A stretch of 64,000 bases of DNA, taken from positions 186,001-250,000 of the forward strand of contig ML058548.1 of assembly GCA_003013855.2 (NCBI GenBank), read 5' to 3'. The notes under the pieces were generated by a model. The model was not told the origin of the DNA. It was given only the letters and a program-made list of their open reading frames with translations, and searched no databases. Of this stretch, positions 1 through 12,700 are shown one piece after another (position 1 is the first letter of the stretch; each line of letters begins with the position of its first letter). Origin of the DNA: Liriodendron chinense. Lineage: Eukaryota; Streptophyta; Magnoliopsida; Magnoliales; Magnoliaceae. Both the position numbers and the translations under genes were made by a program.

Positions 1-189
1 CCAGGGGTTAGCGGCGTTCAGTTTGAATCCGAGGACAATCGATTTTAACATGCCCGCAAACTACACACGTGCACCACGTGGCTGATTTCTAGCCTAACAA
101 CAATTAGTTGTGCATGAACATTTCTCATATAAATAAAAAGAAAGTGGAAGGAGCAAGTGTGACCTACACTCAAAGAGAAAAAGAGAACC

Positions 190-335
190 TTCTAGATTTT
201 TTACTTTTTTATTTTTATCATGCAACGCACCCACCCTTTTAGCTGGGCAACTCTCACATGGTTACTCACACGATGCACCCACCCACTGGTGGGGTTAGTA
301 TGTCTCCTTAGATTTGATTTCAATTGTGGATGGCC
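190..335 (-). mobile_element. SINE remnant (GTGGGTGCGTTGCAT-tail family)
   Basis: Read on the minus strand, this stretch matches the better-preserved SINE at 53899-54089. Both share 'aaggaga..actaacccca', then repeated GTGGGTG(C)..TTG-type units, then an A-rich tail. The tRNA-like 5' head is not recognisable here, so this is the 3' part of a copy. No target duplication was found. Confidence 0.55.
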
Positions 336-950
336 TGTTCCTACTTCTTTTTTTTTTTTTTATATATATATTTTGGTGTAGTGATCTCCTTAGGTTTAGA
401 ATTGCTAAGTTTTTAGATTGACATCCTAACTTGAACTAGCTCAACAGATGTACAGAAGTTGATGTCACAAGGTCTCCATGGTGGGTTCCACAGAGTCCTT
501 ATTACGCCTCCTATAGGTTATACGCAGTGAAGATGAGAAGTAAGAGTGCAATATTGATGGGCAATAAATTGAGAGTAAAAAAAAAAAAAAAAAAAAACTT
601 TTATCATCAGTTGAAGGGCTACGTGCTAAAAACAAAAGTGTAATAAGTTTTTGACTAATTGTGGAGGAAAAATGTTCAAAAGCTAGTCACATTATATGAT
701 ATAGATAAAGATTAAATGCGCTTTCGTAAGCTCATATGTGAGTCCTATAAGGCTTATGTATAGACAACACGAGTGAGCAAGGTATTATCTGTCTAAGATT
801 CAATCTATCCATTGCCTACGGATTAGGTTTATCCATTGGTTAGGTGAGACACATTTTGTGAAACAAATGCATAGCCTTGAAAAGCTTGGTTGGAGTTTTC
901 TAATCCACTTGTGTAGACACCCCACCTTCGGCTACACTGTTGGTAGAGAT
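336..950. other. Intergenic, no gene seen
   Basis: This AT-rich stretch has poly-T near 350 and poly-A near 580. No reading frame, RNA gene or clear transposon end was recognised. Confidence 0.5.
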
Positions 951-1051
951 AGCTGGATGAATAGAGGACCATACCCCCAAATCCCATGTCCAAACTCAGC
1001 CAAACTCACCCTTGTAAGCCCCAATCCATAGCCTAACTCAAGCCTGAACCC

Positions 1052-1350
1052 AGTCAACCCGCCCCTAAACATCAGCCTGAAAAACCCCCCATAAGAAAAA
1101 CTAGTCAAAAGATCCTAAAAAAGTCAAACTCACCGAGTCAACCCGCCCCTAAACATCAGCCTGAAAAATCCCCCATAAGAAAAACTAGTCAAAAGATCCT
1201 AAAAAAGTCAAACTCACCGAGTCAACCCGCTGAGTCAAATCACCGAGTCAACCCGCTGAGTCAACTCGTCGAGTCAAATCACCGAGTCAACCCACTGAGT
1301 CAAAGCACCGAGTCAACCCGCTGAGTCGACCCACCGAGTCAACTCACTGA
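1052..1350. repeat. Minisatellite, 84-bp and about 24-bp units
   Basis: Two copies of an 84-bp unit begin at 1052 and 1136. They run into alternating short units of the type 'caccgagtcaac' and 'ccgctgagtcaa', about six pairs in 1211-1350. It lies inside the upstream part of the LTR-like region, ahead of the TATA box at 1471. Confidence 0.85.
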
Positions 1351-1794
1351 GTCCAAAGCAGCAGCCCCGAGACATGGCCGTACCACGCGCTGGAACTCGA
1401 GGAGCGTTCGTACGGGTGGCCCCCTGAGGGCCGCCCAAAATTATTTACGAGTTTTGCCACTGCCTGCTGCTATAAATACCCCCCTCCCCTTCTCATTTCA
1501 GCAATCCCATCCAGTCCAGAGCGACCCGTTAGTTCCGAGTTTCCCTCCATCCCTCTTTAGCCCATCTTTCCACCAAAGAGAGCCCGAGTGAGGAGAGCCT
1601 AGCCCTGGTCCAGCCCAACTTGACCACTGGTCCAAGTCTCCCAAGCCATCCAAGTCTTGATCCAGCCACTCGAAGCCAATCCTTGCGACACCTCCGTCCA
1701 TCCAGCTACTCTTTTACTAGCATCATCTCATTTGCATCTAGCATAAGTGCAACATTTACTTTTCTTCGAACCCCCCTGCTTCACTACAAGCACT

Positions 1795-2068
1795 TTGATT
1801 ATTCAAAAACACGACATGCATCTCGCATAAAGCACCTGTCAGTTCGAGCGTATGCTCTGGGCTTGTCTGTTAATGGAAATCTGCCCATCAGAAACTCTTA
1901 CTATTCAGACCTGCATTCATGAACATATCACTATGAACACCTTGATTATTCAAACACACAGCATACATCTCGCATAAAGCACTTGTCAGTTCGAGCGTAT
2001 GCTCTGGGCTTGCCTGTTAATGGAAACCTGCCCATCAGAAACTCTTACTGTTCAGACCTGCATTCATG
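1795..2068. repeat. Tandem duplication, period 147 bp
   Basis: Two copies begin at 1795 and 1942 with 'ttgattattcaaa' and differ at few positions. Both contain 'cagttcgagcgtatgctctg'. The duplication lies in the probable leader (R/U5) of the LTR. Confidence 0.9.
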
Positions 2069-2889
2069 CATCATGTCATCTATGAGAATACACGAGGATT
2101 AAAACAGACTTTCAAGTGTTAGTTCGATTCTGTGAAGTAGAGACCGTACTTCGGTACGGGTAGTGTGTGGGGTGCTTAACCTCTTCCCACCCTGTAACCA
2201 TGATCCCTTACCTCGAATCTCTGGCTGCAGATCAAAAGGAGTCATTTTAGAGGAATGAATCTTCGGATCCCCTTCTCTAACGTTTCTACGGGGTCTAACC
2301 GACTGTAGATTCGAAGTAACTAGCTAGTGGCGACTCTGGTCTTATATAATCCCATCTAAACATATCCAGCTTAATACGACAACCAAACAAAGCCCTCGAG
2401 AACGAGGCAAGCCAGTGACACAAACGGCGATTCGCACTCACGCATCCTCTTCTTCTTTTTCCGAAAGGAAAGGGAGAACGTCGTCGGGAGCGCGGAACGG
2501 CGAGGGTCCACAACTTGTTTTCAATATGGAAGCCCACAAGCTGAGTGGATGGATCTATCTTTGCGAACAACTTGTTAAAGGTCAGACCAACTCGATGGGT
2601 GGATTGGATCGTACGACGTGTATAAAAACTTTATTGCATGTACTTCTGTGCTTAATTAGTGAAACTCTAGATTGAATATATATTAATTGAGTTTTTGTTC
2701 GAATACATCCCAACATATTACAATGGGATTACAGAGGATTCAATGGGATTGACACCCTTAATCCTGTTTTTATATCCAGACGATTGTTTGGTGAAGACAA
2801 CATACATCTGGGATTTAAGCCTCGAATCTTGTGCGAGTACCGTGGACGGATTTCGCAATCCCTCTTGGATTTCAGCCGTATGCATTTCA

Positions 2890-3332
2890 TTGTGGTGGGA
2901 CCCACCATGATGTATGTGTTATATCGACACCGTCCAACCATTTGGCGAGATCATTTTAGAGCATGATTAAAAAATGGAGGCATATCGAAAGGTTAAATAG
3001 ACCACACCATAAAAAGCAGTGGGTATATTAATTTCCACCGTTGAAACCTTCCTAGGGCCCATCATGATTTTCGTTTGTCATCCAATCTATTCATAAGGTC
3101 ATAGAGACTTGGATGAACGTAGAAAACAAATATCAAAATGATCCAGAACTTTTGTGGCCCTCACAAGGTGTTCAATGGTAGATGTTCAAGCTGCATTGCT
3201 TTCCATGGTGTGATCCACTTGAGATTCCGATCTACCTAATTTTTTTATATTATGACCTAAAATGATATCGTAAAATAGATGGACAGTGTGGATATGACAC
3301 ATACATCATGGTGTGGGCCATAAAACTTGGTA
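2890..3332. mobile_element. MITE, GTGGGCCCCACC-terminal family, copy 1
   Basis: The left end 'gtgggacccaccatgatg' and the right end 'catcatggtgtgggccat' are inverted repeats. The interior ('ccaccgttgaaaccttcct', 'tgtggtgtgatccacttgag') is collinear with the copies at 27282-27715, 27740-28237 and 59518-59913. It has no coding capacity and is non-autonomous. A clear target duplication was not found. Confidence 0.75.
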
Positions 3333-4486
3333 AAGTCAACACACATCACAGTGCCACATCATGCAAACGATTTCCAAACACAGTTGATTTGCAAATGCCA
3401 CTTTTGTTCCGTGGTTAATCCTATGAGCTAGGGGACAATCCATTGACAAGTGCATTAATTACATTTTGCAAATACCATCCCACTTAATCCCCTTACTTCC
3501 GTGCACCAAATACGCCCTAAGATACCTAACTCTAAGCCATTGGATTAGAACATTTTCAGTGACACATAATGTTTATTTGATAGGCTTCAATTAGAAGAGG
3601 GAAGTCAAAAAATCTAACAAATTGAATATTTCAACTCATTGATTATTCAAATGTTACCTATGGCCATTTTTGTTGAATTTATTCAACGAAGATATTTTAT
3701 TTGTTATTTTTTTTTATTGCACAAAGTGAGACTTTGTCATATGATCGGTTTGAATTAGTGAAGATGATACAAATTCAACGGCTAAAATCCTGATGTTATG
3801 TTGCAAAGTATCCGGTCAAACCTACTAATTATTCTAGCAATGTACTGAAGTTTGCTAAGCCACATGGACCTAAGAGAGTCCATTTACACCATACATGTGT
3901 CATAGTGGCACATGTGTGAAACCTAATCCATCCATCTAAGTGGCCTGACCATGTAAATGCCCGTATCGAACCTGATCTATGCGGGTCCAAAAACCCGAAC
4001 CACCCAAAATGGACGACTGGTAGTTCAAAATGCATCACACACACGTGTCAATTGCTATTGAGCGTACCATCTTAGTTTGGGACCATGTTCACCAGGGCCC
4101 CACCGATGAGTGGTCCGAATCCAACACTAGGGCCACATACTGGGCCTCGAACCACACATTTTCCGTGCCTCCAGATCCGAATCAGGCATCCTTGAGGATC
4201 CACCGTTGATTGATCTATGAAAAAAAACTCACGCACAGGCTGTAAGTTTTAGATCAAGGCCCATTTGGTATTGAAAGTACTAAATGAACGGTTTAGATCT
4301 AAGTCTCAAGTATGCCAAATACGTACAAATAATATGGAGGTACAAAAACTCAGAGCCTCCCGAAGCACTGATTCCGTTCGCGGGTATCAATCTAGTGTAA
4401 TGTAGATTAGACCATGGACCAAATAACACGGGCCCGACTTGGGTGAGACCCCGGAACCAGCGATGTGGGTGGGACCCTGAACCTGG

Positions 4487-4650
4487 GGCCCACCTGGATG
4501 TATTCTTTGTAGATCCATGCCGTCCATCTGTTTCTTCATATTATTCTAGGATGAAGTAAAAAAATGAAGCGGAAGAAAATTTTATATGGACCACACCCCA
4601 AGAAACAGTTCTCATTCAACCGTGACCATTTAAAGCTTTCTGAAGTCCAC
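4487..4650. mobile_element. Truncated MITE, GTGGGCCCCACC family
   Basis: The left end ('ggggcccacctggatgtat', 'ccatgccgtccatctg') and the first interior block ('ggaccacaccccaagaaaca') of the MITE family are present. The matching right end is missing. Confidence 0.6.
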
Positions 4651-4793
4651 CGTAGCACTTGGATCGCTCTGACTGTCGACCAGTAGCCCTCACATCACGT
4701 GTACGGCTTAAAAAGCATGCTCTGTCTACGGCTGACATTCAACGTCGAGAAACGCCCATCTGGCATCAACTGTTTAAGAGAGAGGAGAGATGC

Positions 4794-5157
4794 TTTGATA
4801 CTCCAGTAGAGTGTGATGGATGATACGCAGGTAGAGTTATAAATTACTGAGAAAATGCATACTTGGCATGCAAGTAATTCTATCTAAACCGTCCAAATTA
4901 TAAACACCAGTCTAGATGTGTCATGAACAAATAATTACTATTTGTCTGGTTATCTCGCTATTTGATTTATTCGATTTCTGGTCATTTATTGGACGGTTAA
5001 AAATGAAAATATCCAAGGGTCTTATTTAGAAACAAGTGTCCATGAATCAGAGGCTAGGATTGGTTCACCCAATCTGTTTTATATTCAAATTTAGGAGAGT
5101 CGGTACCGTTTCCAAGTACCTGCGTATCAAGCGTCATACGCAGCCAGAGAATCAAAT
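4794..5157. mobile_element. MITE, TGATACGCAGGTA-terminal family, copy 1
   Basis: The left end has 'ttgatactccagtagag' and 'gatgatacgcaggta'. The right end has 'tacctgcgtatcaagcg' and 'gagaatcaaataac'. These form imperfect terminal inverted repeats of about 40 bp. A second member lies at 58184-58585. The interior has 'ttattggacggttaaaa', whose complement occurs in the second copy. Confidence 0.7.
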
Positions 5158-5224
5158 AACTCTAGATGTATTTTTTTTCCTTATTTTTTTAAACTGGAAA
5201 AGGCAATGTGTTCTCTTCATTCAA

Positions 5225-5365
5225 TCACTACTGTTTACTTGTGGTGTGGTCCACCTGAGACTTACATCTGCCTCATTTTTCGGATCAAGCCCTAAAATGA
5301 TACGAAAAAAATGGATGGACGGCGTGGATAAAACATATACATTATGGTGGGGCCCATAGAGCAAC
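5225..5365. mobile_element. Truncated MITE, GTGGGCCCCACC family (right half)
   Basis: It contains 'tgtggtgtggtccacctgag' followed by 'atggatggacggcgtggata' and 'tatggtggggcccata', the right-hand portion of the family. The left half is absent. Confidence 0.65.
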
Positions 5366-5369
5366 GACC

Positions 5370-8300
5370 ACTAGCCAAACCCCGTCCCAATGCACATACT
5401 TGGGCACGGCACACGTGTACGGTATCTAGCCGATCGTCAGGTGGTCCTCTTATATATGTGCCGTGGCTAAAAAATCAGGCAAGTTAGAAAATCGGGAATC
5501 TCTCATCTGTATCTCAGCCGTCCATTTTCTTCCTCAAATCTTGCCATGGCGAATGGCAAACTGGCTTGTTTTTTTTTTTTTTTTTTTTTTTTAAAATTTT
5601 TATGCCAAGTGATATTTGTGGTGGGCCCACCTAATGATCCATCTGGATCACATACGTGCGTTGCATTTAAGGGCACCGCGCGAGTAGGTTGGGGCCGTAC
5701 CTCAGCAGACGTCTCCCAGAACAGTGCTTTACTGCCATACATTCCCACATACTGCTATTTTCTTCAAATCGAGCCCGTGGCCGTTGCTATGATGGGCCTT
5801 ACCGTATTCAGAGCAGAAGATTTCAATGATCGAACGGTTGAAATATGCTATGGACGGTCAATCCCATCAAATAAACGGTTTGGATCATTGGATTCTACTC
5901 AAATACCTATCACGAGTTCGTGATTTTCTAAAATTCAAATTGGAGAAAGAGCTTTCATTGGCTATAAATGCAAGGCCCACCTCTCTGATGTAGCTGTTGC
6001 CCACCATTCTCTGCTTTCATTTTTTCTGTCAGACGATTCTTACAACATACGCCTTTTTAGACTTTCTGTGTACTTCAAGGACACAGAACTTTGTGATCTG
6101 TACCGTCCCCATAAAACCTTACACGTGCCAATGTAGGCTAGATCTGTAAATTCATTAGGTGGGCTCCATTGCTAAGGACGGTTCATAGCTCATAAACCAT
6201 GATTGGACGGTCCTAACCGTCTAATTTGCAGCATGCAAAATGGACGTTGGAAAATTAAAGGTTTATAATATGAGGATTGGAGGATTTAGATCCTCACACT
6301 AGTGCGATTTTTTAGCTCCGTAGGGCCCAGGAGATGAATGGTCTGGATCCCAGTTACGTGTATGGAAATTCATAGCTTTGTTAAGCCCACATGCGTATGC
6401 AAGGACAGCTCATGTGCCAGCATGTCCGACCAGTGCAGTTTCCAAGCCGTCTATCAGGAGGATCCGGATGTGCAGGTGTTCTCCCCGAGAATAGATCTAG
6501 TCCATTCATCAGGTGGGCCAAGAGGTTAGAAACAGTTGGACGGGTAGGATTTTATATCCGCACGTTTGTTGCTTAAACTGAGGCCAATATGATGAGTGGA
6601 CCCACCTGATTTTGTGCAAGAGCATTTAGACAGTGGTACTCCTCATTGAATCTCATTCCAATGAGCCATGCTGGCACGCGGGTGGCGCGCACATGAGCTG
6701 TCTTGTACACGTGTGTGGGCTTAGCAAATCTGTATATAACGTATTTAGAAGGAATCCGGACTCATTTAGAAGGTACACGAGGGATAAATGCACGTGGGAA
6801 CAAGGAACACGTGTGCATGATAGGAGTCACCCACCTTATCCTACTGGGTGGATGCTGACGAATAGAAGAAATTCTACGACGAAAATAGCATGTGCACGGT
6901 AGGGATCATCTGGTGATTGGCTCTGCTCTCTCACACGTGTTCCTCATCTCCACGTGTGAGGCGAGTGCACACGATCTACTACAAATAGCATTTCTCAAGA
7001 GAGGAATGAATGTATGGTGGTCCGCATGCTTCAGACAGTGGAGAGATGTTTCAGTGCTGAAAAGTGGGGACCATGTTTTGTTATCCAGACCATTGAATGC
7101 GGACGAAATATTCGTCGAACTCCTCCGTATTGAAGATCCGGAAGTTCTAAGTCAGCAATGTGAGGACCCTCTTTAAGTTGAATGCTCTCTTCTCAACCGT
7201 CCATCTTTAAGCCGGAAATAGAAATATTAAGATCATACTATCAACGAAAATTTTGAGCTATATTGCATCTACGTTAGGATACATTAAATCAATGGTCTTG
7301 ATTTTCATAACATGGGACCCACTTGTAAGAACACAAACATGGGTACACCATGCAAAGATACGACCGTGTATCACAGAATTTCCTCGAGAAGTATAAACGG
7401 AAATTTCCGAAGATTTTGATTGCTTCCCAATTACGTTGTTTGCTACAGTGCATCCTACCGTATCGACAGTTTTACGCCGGCACTGTAGTTATTGGATCTG
7501 GGATGATTTTACAATGATCCAAACGGTTCATATGATGGGACTTACTGTAGATGATCCAACAGGTTGATATCGTCTAACCCTTTCCTTTTAATAAGATTCG
7601 TTAATCTGAACCGTTGTGGTGTCGGCCATTGGTAGGATGTTCCAATCTTGGAGGTCATTGTCCGTATCATCAATCCAGCGAGAGGCCCACTATATAATAA
7701 CTGGCTTGTACCTTAAGGATAGCAATACGTCGCGATGCACTGTAACAAACCTCCCTAATTAATCTCTCCACCGAGGCATTGTCGGTCTGTATCTGCCTCG
7801 GTACATACAAGCTGTCTGTCAGTCAGTCTCAACGATGAGAGGACTACGAGGATTTGTACCATCCTCCACTCGAGTATGTGCACAGTTTCCTAAATATCTC
7901 TTTTTCCTCTTGTGGGTCCCATCTTTTATTGATCTAGAACGTTGATTTACTGGTCCCCAACAACTTAGATCATGCTTCCAAAAATTTCATCGACTGTACC
8001 CTTGATTTGTGGCTCCCAGATGTTTAGTGATATAAACACAACAATGGTCCACATTGAACTGAAACCAATGTCGAAATTGGGCGGCTAGGATCTCCTGATT
8101 TGCTTAAGCATGTCCACCCAAAGTGTAGTTCAGAAAATCAACGGTCTGGATTACTGAAAGTTGGCTCCGCTCGTATGGACATGGAAATGAGAATACTACG
8201 GGTACATATTGGAGCATTGAGTTGGTATAAGTTGCCCATCCATCGCTGATCGAGACCATTGATCCGACGGGAACCACATTACACAAGAAACGACAAAAAA

Positions 8301-8970
8301 AAAATGGATGGATACGCTCTATCTCAAACCGAGATGTTTTGGCAATCGTCTTCCCTGCTCAGGCCCCATCAAATAAACGGACAGGATCACCAACTCAAAA
8401 CTCGAGGATACTTTAAGGGGCGAGGATCCAATAAAAGCACAAGCCGACGTGGCAGTCATCGTAAATTCTTCCGAAGGTCGTTCTTGTCATTTGAGTCCGA
8501 AGCAAACCAGTCCGGAGAGGTCCGTGAGTGTACTCGCTCGCGGGAGATTGCCAGAGCACTTTCCATCACTTCTGCCAAACGACGCAGGGTTGTGCCAGAT
8601 CTGGTGCATTCATCAGGTGGGGCCCACCATAAAATGCGACCAACGCATAGAAATCTATCCGTTCAACCAATAAAGTATGCCACGTGTGTAAAGTTGAACA
8701 CACACGGTTAATCAATTCTTCTCTTCATTCTATTTCTTTTGGCCCACTGAAATATCAGACTCGCACAAATGATCTTCAACAAGGTTCCCATCAAATGAAC
8801 GGACAGGATTTCTTTGAAGAGTAAAGTTTACACGCGAGAAAGGCGAGTTTCCAAATAAGAAAGGAAGCGGTCGAGACGTGGAGCTGCTATTTACAGCATC
8901 GCTCAAGGTGTATAGAGAAAGACGCAGAAACAGGTAGATTAGTACATTTTCGGACGGGAATCGCCTACCA
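5370..8970. other. Intergenic region rich in a dispersed 'catcaggtgggccc' motif
   Basis: No gene is supported. Open frames here are short, lack family features and start anywhere. The region carries copies of a dispersed phrase (about 'rtccattcatcaggtggg', either orientation) near 5620, 6146, 6325, 6497, 6599 and 8603, with poly-T at 5570-5592. It probably consists of old, diverged repeat pieces forming the distal upstream region of the FPP gene. Confidence 0.5.
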
Positions 8971-8975
8971 CGCCT

Positions 8976-9455
8976 GTTTTCACGCAGCACGTAAAACACC
9001 AAAGTTCTGTGGGGCCTACCATGTCAAATATGTAAATCCACTCCGTCCATAAGTCAAGAATCTTAATTTTATCCGTACAAACCAAAAATCAGACTGATAA
9101 AAATCTCCAATAATCTAAACCAATGTGAATTTGCTCCTAAAACCTCTAATTTCGTTCGGTGTGGCCCACATGGGTTTTTAATCAGTCTGATTTTTTTTTT
9201 TTTAAATCTTCCCTTCATCCTAGTAATCTAGAACAGATTACTGGGTTTGGTTAAATAAACACACCATGACAGCCACACAAAATGTTAGAATGCTATCCGC
9301 ATCTTTCCCGTTAGTGGACCACCTAAGATGTAGATCTGATTAATTCTTTCACTACAGGAATTAAAATCACGTATAGAACCTGATGGACGGAATGGATTTT
9401 AAATACACAACATTCTGGGCTTCACAAATATTGTGTTTTACACGCTGCGTAAAAC
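8976..9455. mobile_element. MITE immediately upstream of the FPP leader
   Basis: The left end 'ttttcacgcagcacgtaaaa' is matched in inverse by the right end 'gttttacacgctgcgtaaaa'. Inner segments also pair: 'aatccactccgtccat' near 9035 with 'atggacggaatggattt' near 9382. The interior has no coding potential. The right end is about 70 bp before the CT-rich start of the proposed transcript, so it may be part of the promoter. Confidence 0.7.
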
Positions 9456-9523
9456 CGGTGTTGTTGAGAATCATTTTTCAGCCTTTAAGTGACACCTAAC
9501 GCGAATATTTTAGCCCAAAACAA

Positions 9524-9615
9524 CGCAGTCTCTCTCTCTCTCTATCTATCTCTCTCTTCTTCTGAATGTGCGAAGATGCCGCCAAGTTCCTCTGTGTAAT
9601 TCTACCCTTCTTTTT

Positions 9616-9662
<47 letters not shown>

Positions 9663-9713
9663 AACGCGTTTTCTTCTTTAGATAGATCTGCTTCCTTCCA
9701 AAATCTCCATCAG
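9524..9713 (+). promoter_or_regulatory. Probable FPP core promoter/5' UTR with CT tracts
   Basis: Pyrimidine-rich leader sequence contains (CT)n at 9530-9555 and 9620-9660, the Y-patch type of composition common at plant transcription starts. There is no strong TATA box; 'gaatatttta' near 9502 is a weak candidate. The sequence 'ccatcag' followed by 'gtatat' gives a plausible splice donor at 9714, which would join to the acceptor at 13863, 15 bp before the FPP start codon. The placement is inferred and cDNA would settle it. Confidence 0.45.
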
Positions 9714-9726
9714 GTATATATTCCCT

Positions 9727-9766
<40 letters not shown>

Positions 9767-12700
9767 CTGTCTCTCCTTTGTGGCATTTTCGTAAATAATG
9801 CTACCATCCTCTCCGTCCATTTGATTTCTTTTACCCTGATTTCAACCACATTCATCAACAATGCAGGAGAATTGAAAGTTTGCTGCTTTCTCAGAAGGAA
9901 TCAAATCCCCCTTTTTTTCTACTTAATTTGTGAGAATTTCAACGCTCGTACATCTCCAAACTTGAAATTTAGCTTTGTTTTTTTGAAAAAAAGAGAGTTT
10001 TTTTTGGTAATTCTGCAATCTGTTTGTGGTTTTTTGTATGTGATGCTCAGATTGAATGTATTGATGTTGCAAAAATTGGGGGTTTAAAAGTTCATTTCGT
10101 AGTAGTTTGGTTATCGGGAAATCGTGTTTATGGTTCTGTAGATTTTTCTTTTTTTGGTGGATTTTTTGGTTTTCAAGATCAGTGCTTGGGCTGTGAGTTT
10201 CTAGAGTTTCTGTTTGTATAAGTAGGGTCCATGGCTCTGTGATCCTAGCCGTTGATACGATGGGCTACGCAGTGGATTGATCCATTTAAGAGAAGAATTT
10301 CGAGATTTGGAGATCCGAGCTGCTGGATATTTGGTCTCATGTGTTTTTGGTTGAATGTGGACTGTTTCAATGGTCAGGCTGAGAGTTTCTAGGATTTCTG
10401 TTTGTATAGGTGGGCTGCATGGTTCTGTGATCCAGACCATTGGTATGATGGGCCACACGCTGGATTGCTTCATTCATGACAAACAATGTTCACGGTTGGA
10501 AGATCCTAGCCGCTGGGTATTTGGTCCTTTATTTTGGTTGAATGTAGATCCTTTCTGCACTTTCTTTTTCTTTATCAGACCTTTTGATTTCTTTGCATCG
10601 TATTGAAGGGTTAGGATTTTTCCTTCTGGGGGAATTTTGGTGCATTGACCATTCGGATGTGGGTCTGGCGATATCAACGGTTTGGATCCCTGAACCATGG
10701 GCACCCGCCTGTATAAGCTGGAAACCCGAGCATATATGGAACTCTCAGTACAGAGATTGTATGGTACTTGGATGAGATTGTTCTATTGATTATGTTGGTC
10801 TAGCCAGTATTTAAATCTGAGGTGTGTATTTTTTTGGATGACAATGGTCAGAGCTTGTGTTTGTCATGTCACGCATTTCTTCAGTTAGATGTTCTGTTTT
10901 AGGACTGTTCTTTGTTCCAATGGCGAGATCATTTTGAACCTGTTAGATTGATTTCTCAATGCATCCCTGCATTGTTGAATTTAGATATGTGGGGCGATGA
11001 GTTATATGATCCTTGATCTAAGGATAGGTATGAGATGCTCAAGTCTTCTGTTTGTGTGGCTGGGTACCATGGTTGGATGATCTAGACTCTTGATCTGATG
11101 AGACCAATGGTGGATGGACCATGTCCTGAAAATCTCCTTCATGTGAGATTCCTAGCACTTCGTTGCTGGCTTAAAAATAGATAGCTACGAAAATATATAC
11201 AGCAATGGCCCACATTCAATGCAGAAGGCCAAAGATTTGATGGCTAGGATTTTCCATTTGGTAGAATTTTTGGGAACTGCCATTTAGGTGGGGCCCGTCA
11301 GATCATGGGCTGGTTCATTGAACAATGGGCCTGGTTCGCACAAACTGAAAACACTAAGAATACCGTGCAAATTCTTGGATTGAAGATCTTAGGATTCCTC
11401 TAAATTGGGTTTGCTTCCTCTGAACAGGCTTCCAAGATGTCATTTGACAAACAGTGTCATTTGTGATTGTGATGGTGTTTCTTTCTGGGGGAAATTTAAA
11501 AGGCTCTGGATGAATTAACTATTTTTTCATTTTGGCCAGCATTCTGTACATGCGGAACCTACCTTTCTGCAATCTAGACCATTCATCTGTTGGGCCCAGG
11601 CGATGCTGAAAAACACCCTGTTAAACAATCTTAGTCATTTAATTATTTGGCCACAAAAATGTATGTTTAACAATGAAGCATATCCAATGGTCCATAGATG
11701 TTGCTTTGATGAATAAAGTCCATTACTTTGATGGTTGATAATGCAACATAGACATAATTCCATCTGCAAGTCCTAAGTCCGCTTGTCGGTTGGCTGACAT
11801 TGTTCAATGGATGCAATTTTTGGACCAAGTTGGGCCCCACCAGATGAATGATCTGCATTACTGAAAGGTGGGCTCCACTGTACAAATGCTGGTTGAAATG
11901 TAAACACAGTTTTTAAGGCTGAGCATTGTTCAATGCCCCTTCTTTCTTACACTGTCAGCAGCAGTTTGTGCGTGGGATGTATCATGCATCAGGCAGTTTC
12001 CATAATCTGTTATTTTTATTATTAATTTTTTTTTTCTGTCTCTTGAGGGGAACTACTGGCTTATTCTGCTTAATGATCTTTCTCACGTGAAGTAATTCAG
12101 TTTCACTTGTATCGTGAATAAAGTCACATATTAATTTATTCTTATTTTTTGTCTGATGGAACAGCTTTCACCATATTTGCCGTTTTCTGAAGGAAATATC
12201 GAAACAGTAAACTTTGAAAATTCATCCAAGCAGGGATAAGTTACTGTAGTATTATTATGAAATAGAGATTTATGAAAAACCTGCATATGCATGAGAAAGA
12301 AATCCATTTTTCGTTAGATTGAAAAAGGAATTTTGTAACTGATATGGATGAAAGGTTTTGTGCCCATACCTGCGTTTAGTTCTTTGGGTCTTGCCCTGTT
12401 GTCTTTGGCACCCATTTACATGCAGTAATGCTGTTTCCAGTTTCCCTTGATTGCTTTTTATACATGTTATTGTTACCTAGTTTTGTTCAATCCATTAAAT
12501 TTGACATTTTTACACCTATTGAAAAGCAAGCCTTATATGTCTAATCGAAATTTAGAATCAGTTTCTCCATATGAATAATATATACAAATTTAAAAAACTA
12601 ACACCAACACCCCAAAATAAAAAGAATGAAATCTAGAAATTTGTACGTATATATTAACTTTCGCTGACTGTTTTTATTACCTGATATGAGGGAATTCCAA

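Larger units (their letters stand above)
1050..2340 (+). mobile_element. LTR-retrotransposon LTR with primer site (Tat/Ogre-like)
   Basis: A TATA box (TATAAATA, 1471-1478) precedes a pyrimidine-rich leader. The stretch near 2168-2220 ('ggggtgcttaacctcttccc', then a Clal-like 'cttacctcgaatctctg') resembles the LTR 3' part of plant Tat/Ogre gypsy elements. It is followed at 2328-2339 by TGGCGACTCTGG, which matches the tRNA-Arg type primer-binding site those elements use. No gag or pol follows, so only an LTR and the start of the interior survive. The left LTR border is not defined. Assignment to Tat/Ogre is from motif memory. Confidence 0.55.

Noticed and set aside
2690..3530. Possible larger Harbinger-like element enclosing the MITE at 2890
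   Set aside because: 'aatgggattacagagg' and 'ggtatttgcaaaatg' ends are only weakly inverse, and no 3-bp target duplication could be fixed.
8259..8711. 150-codon plus frame
   Set aside because: No recognisable domain, no splice or promoter context, and it contains the dispersed 'catcaggtggggcccacc' repeat.
9496..9861. 121-codon minus frame rich in Arg-Glu
   Set aside because: It is antisense to the CT tracts of the FPP leader, with no domain.
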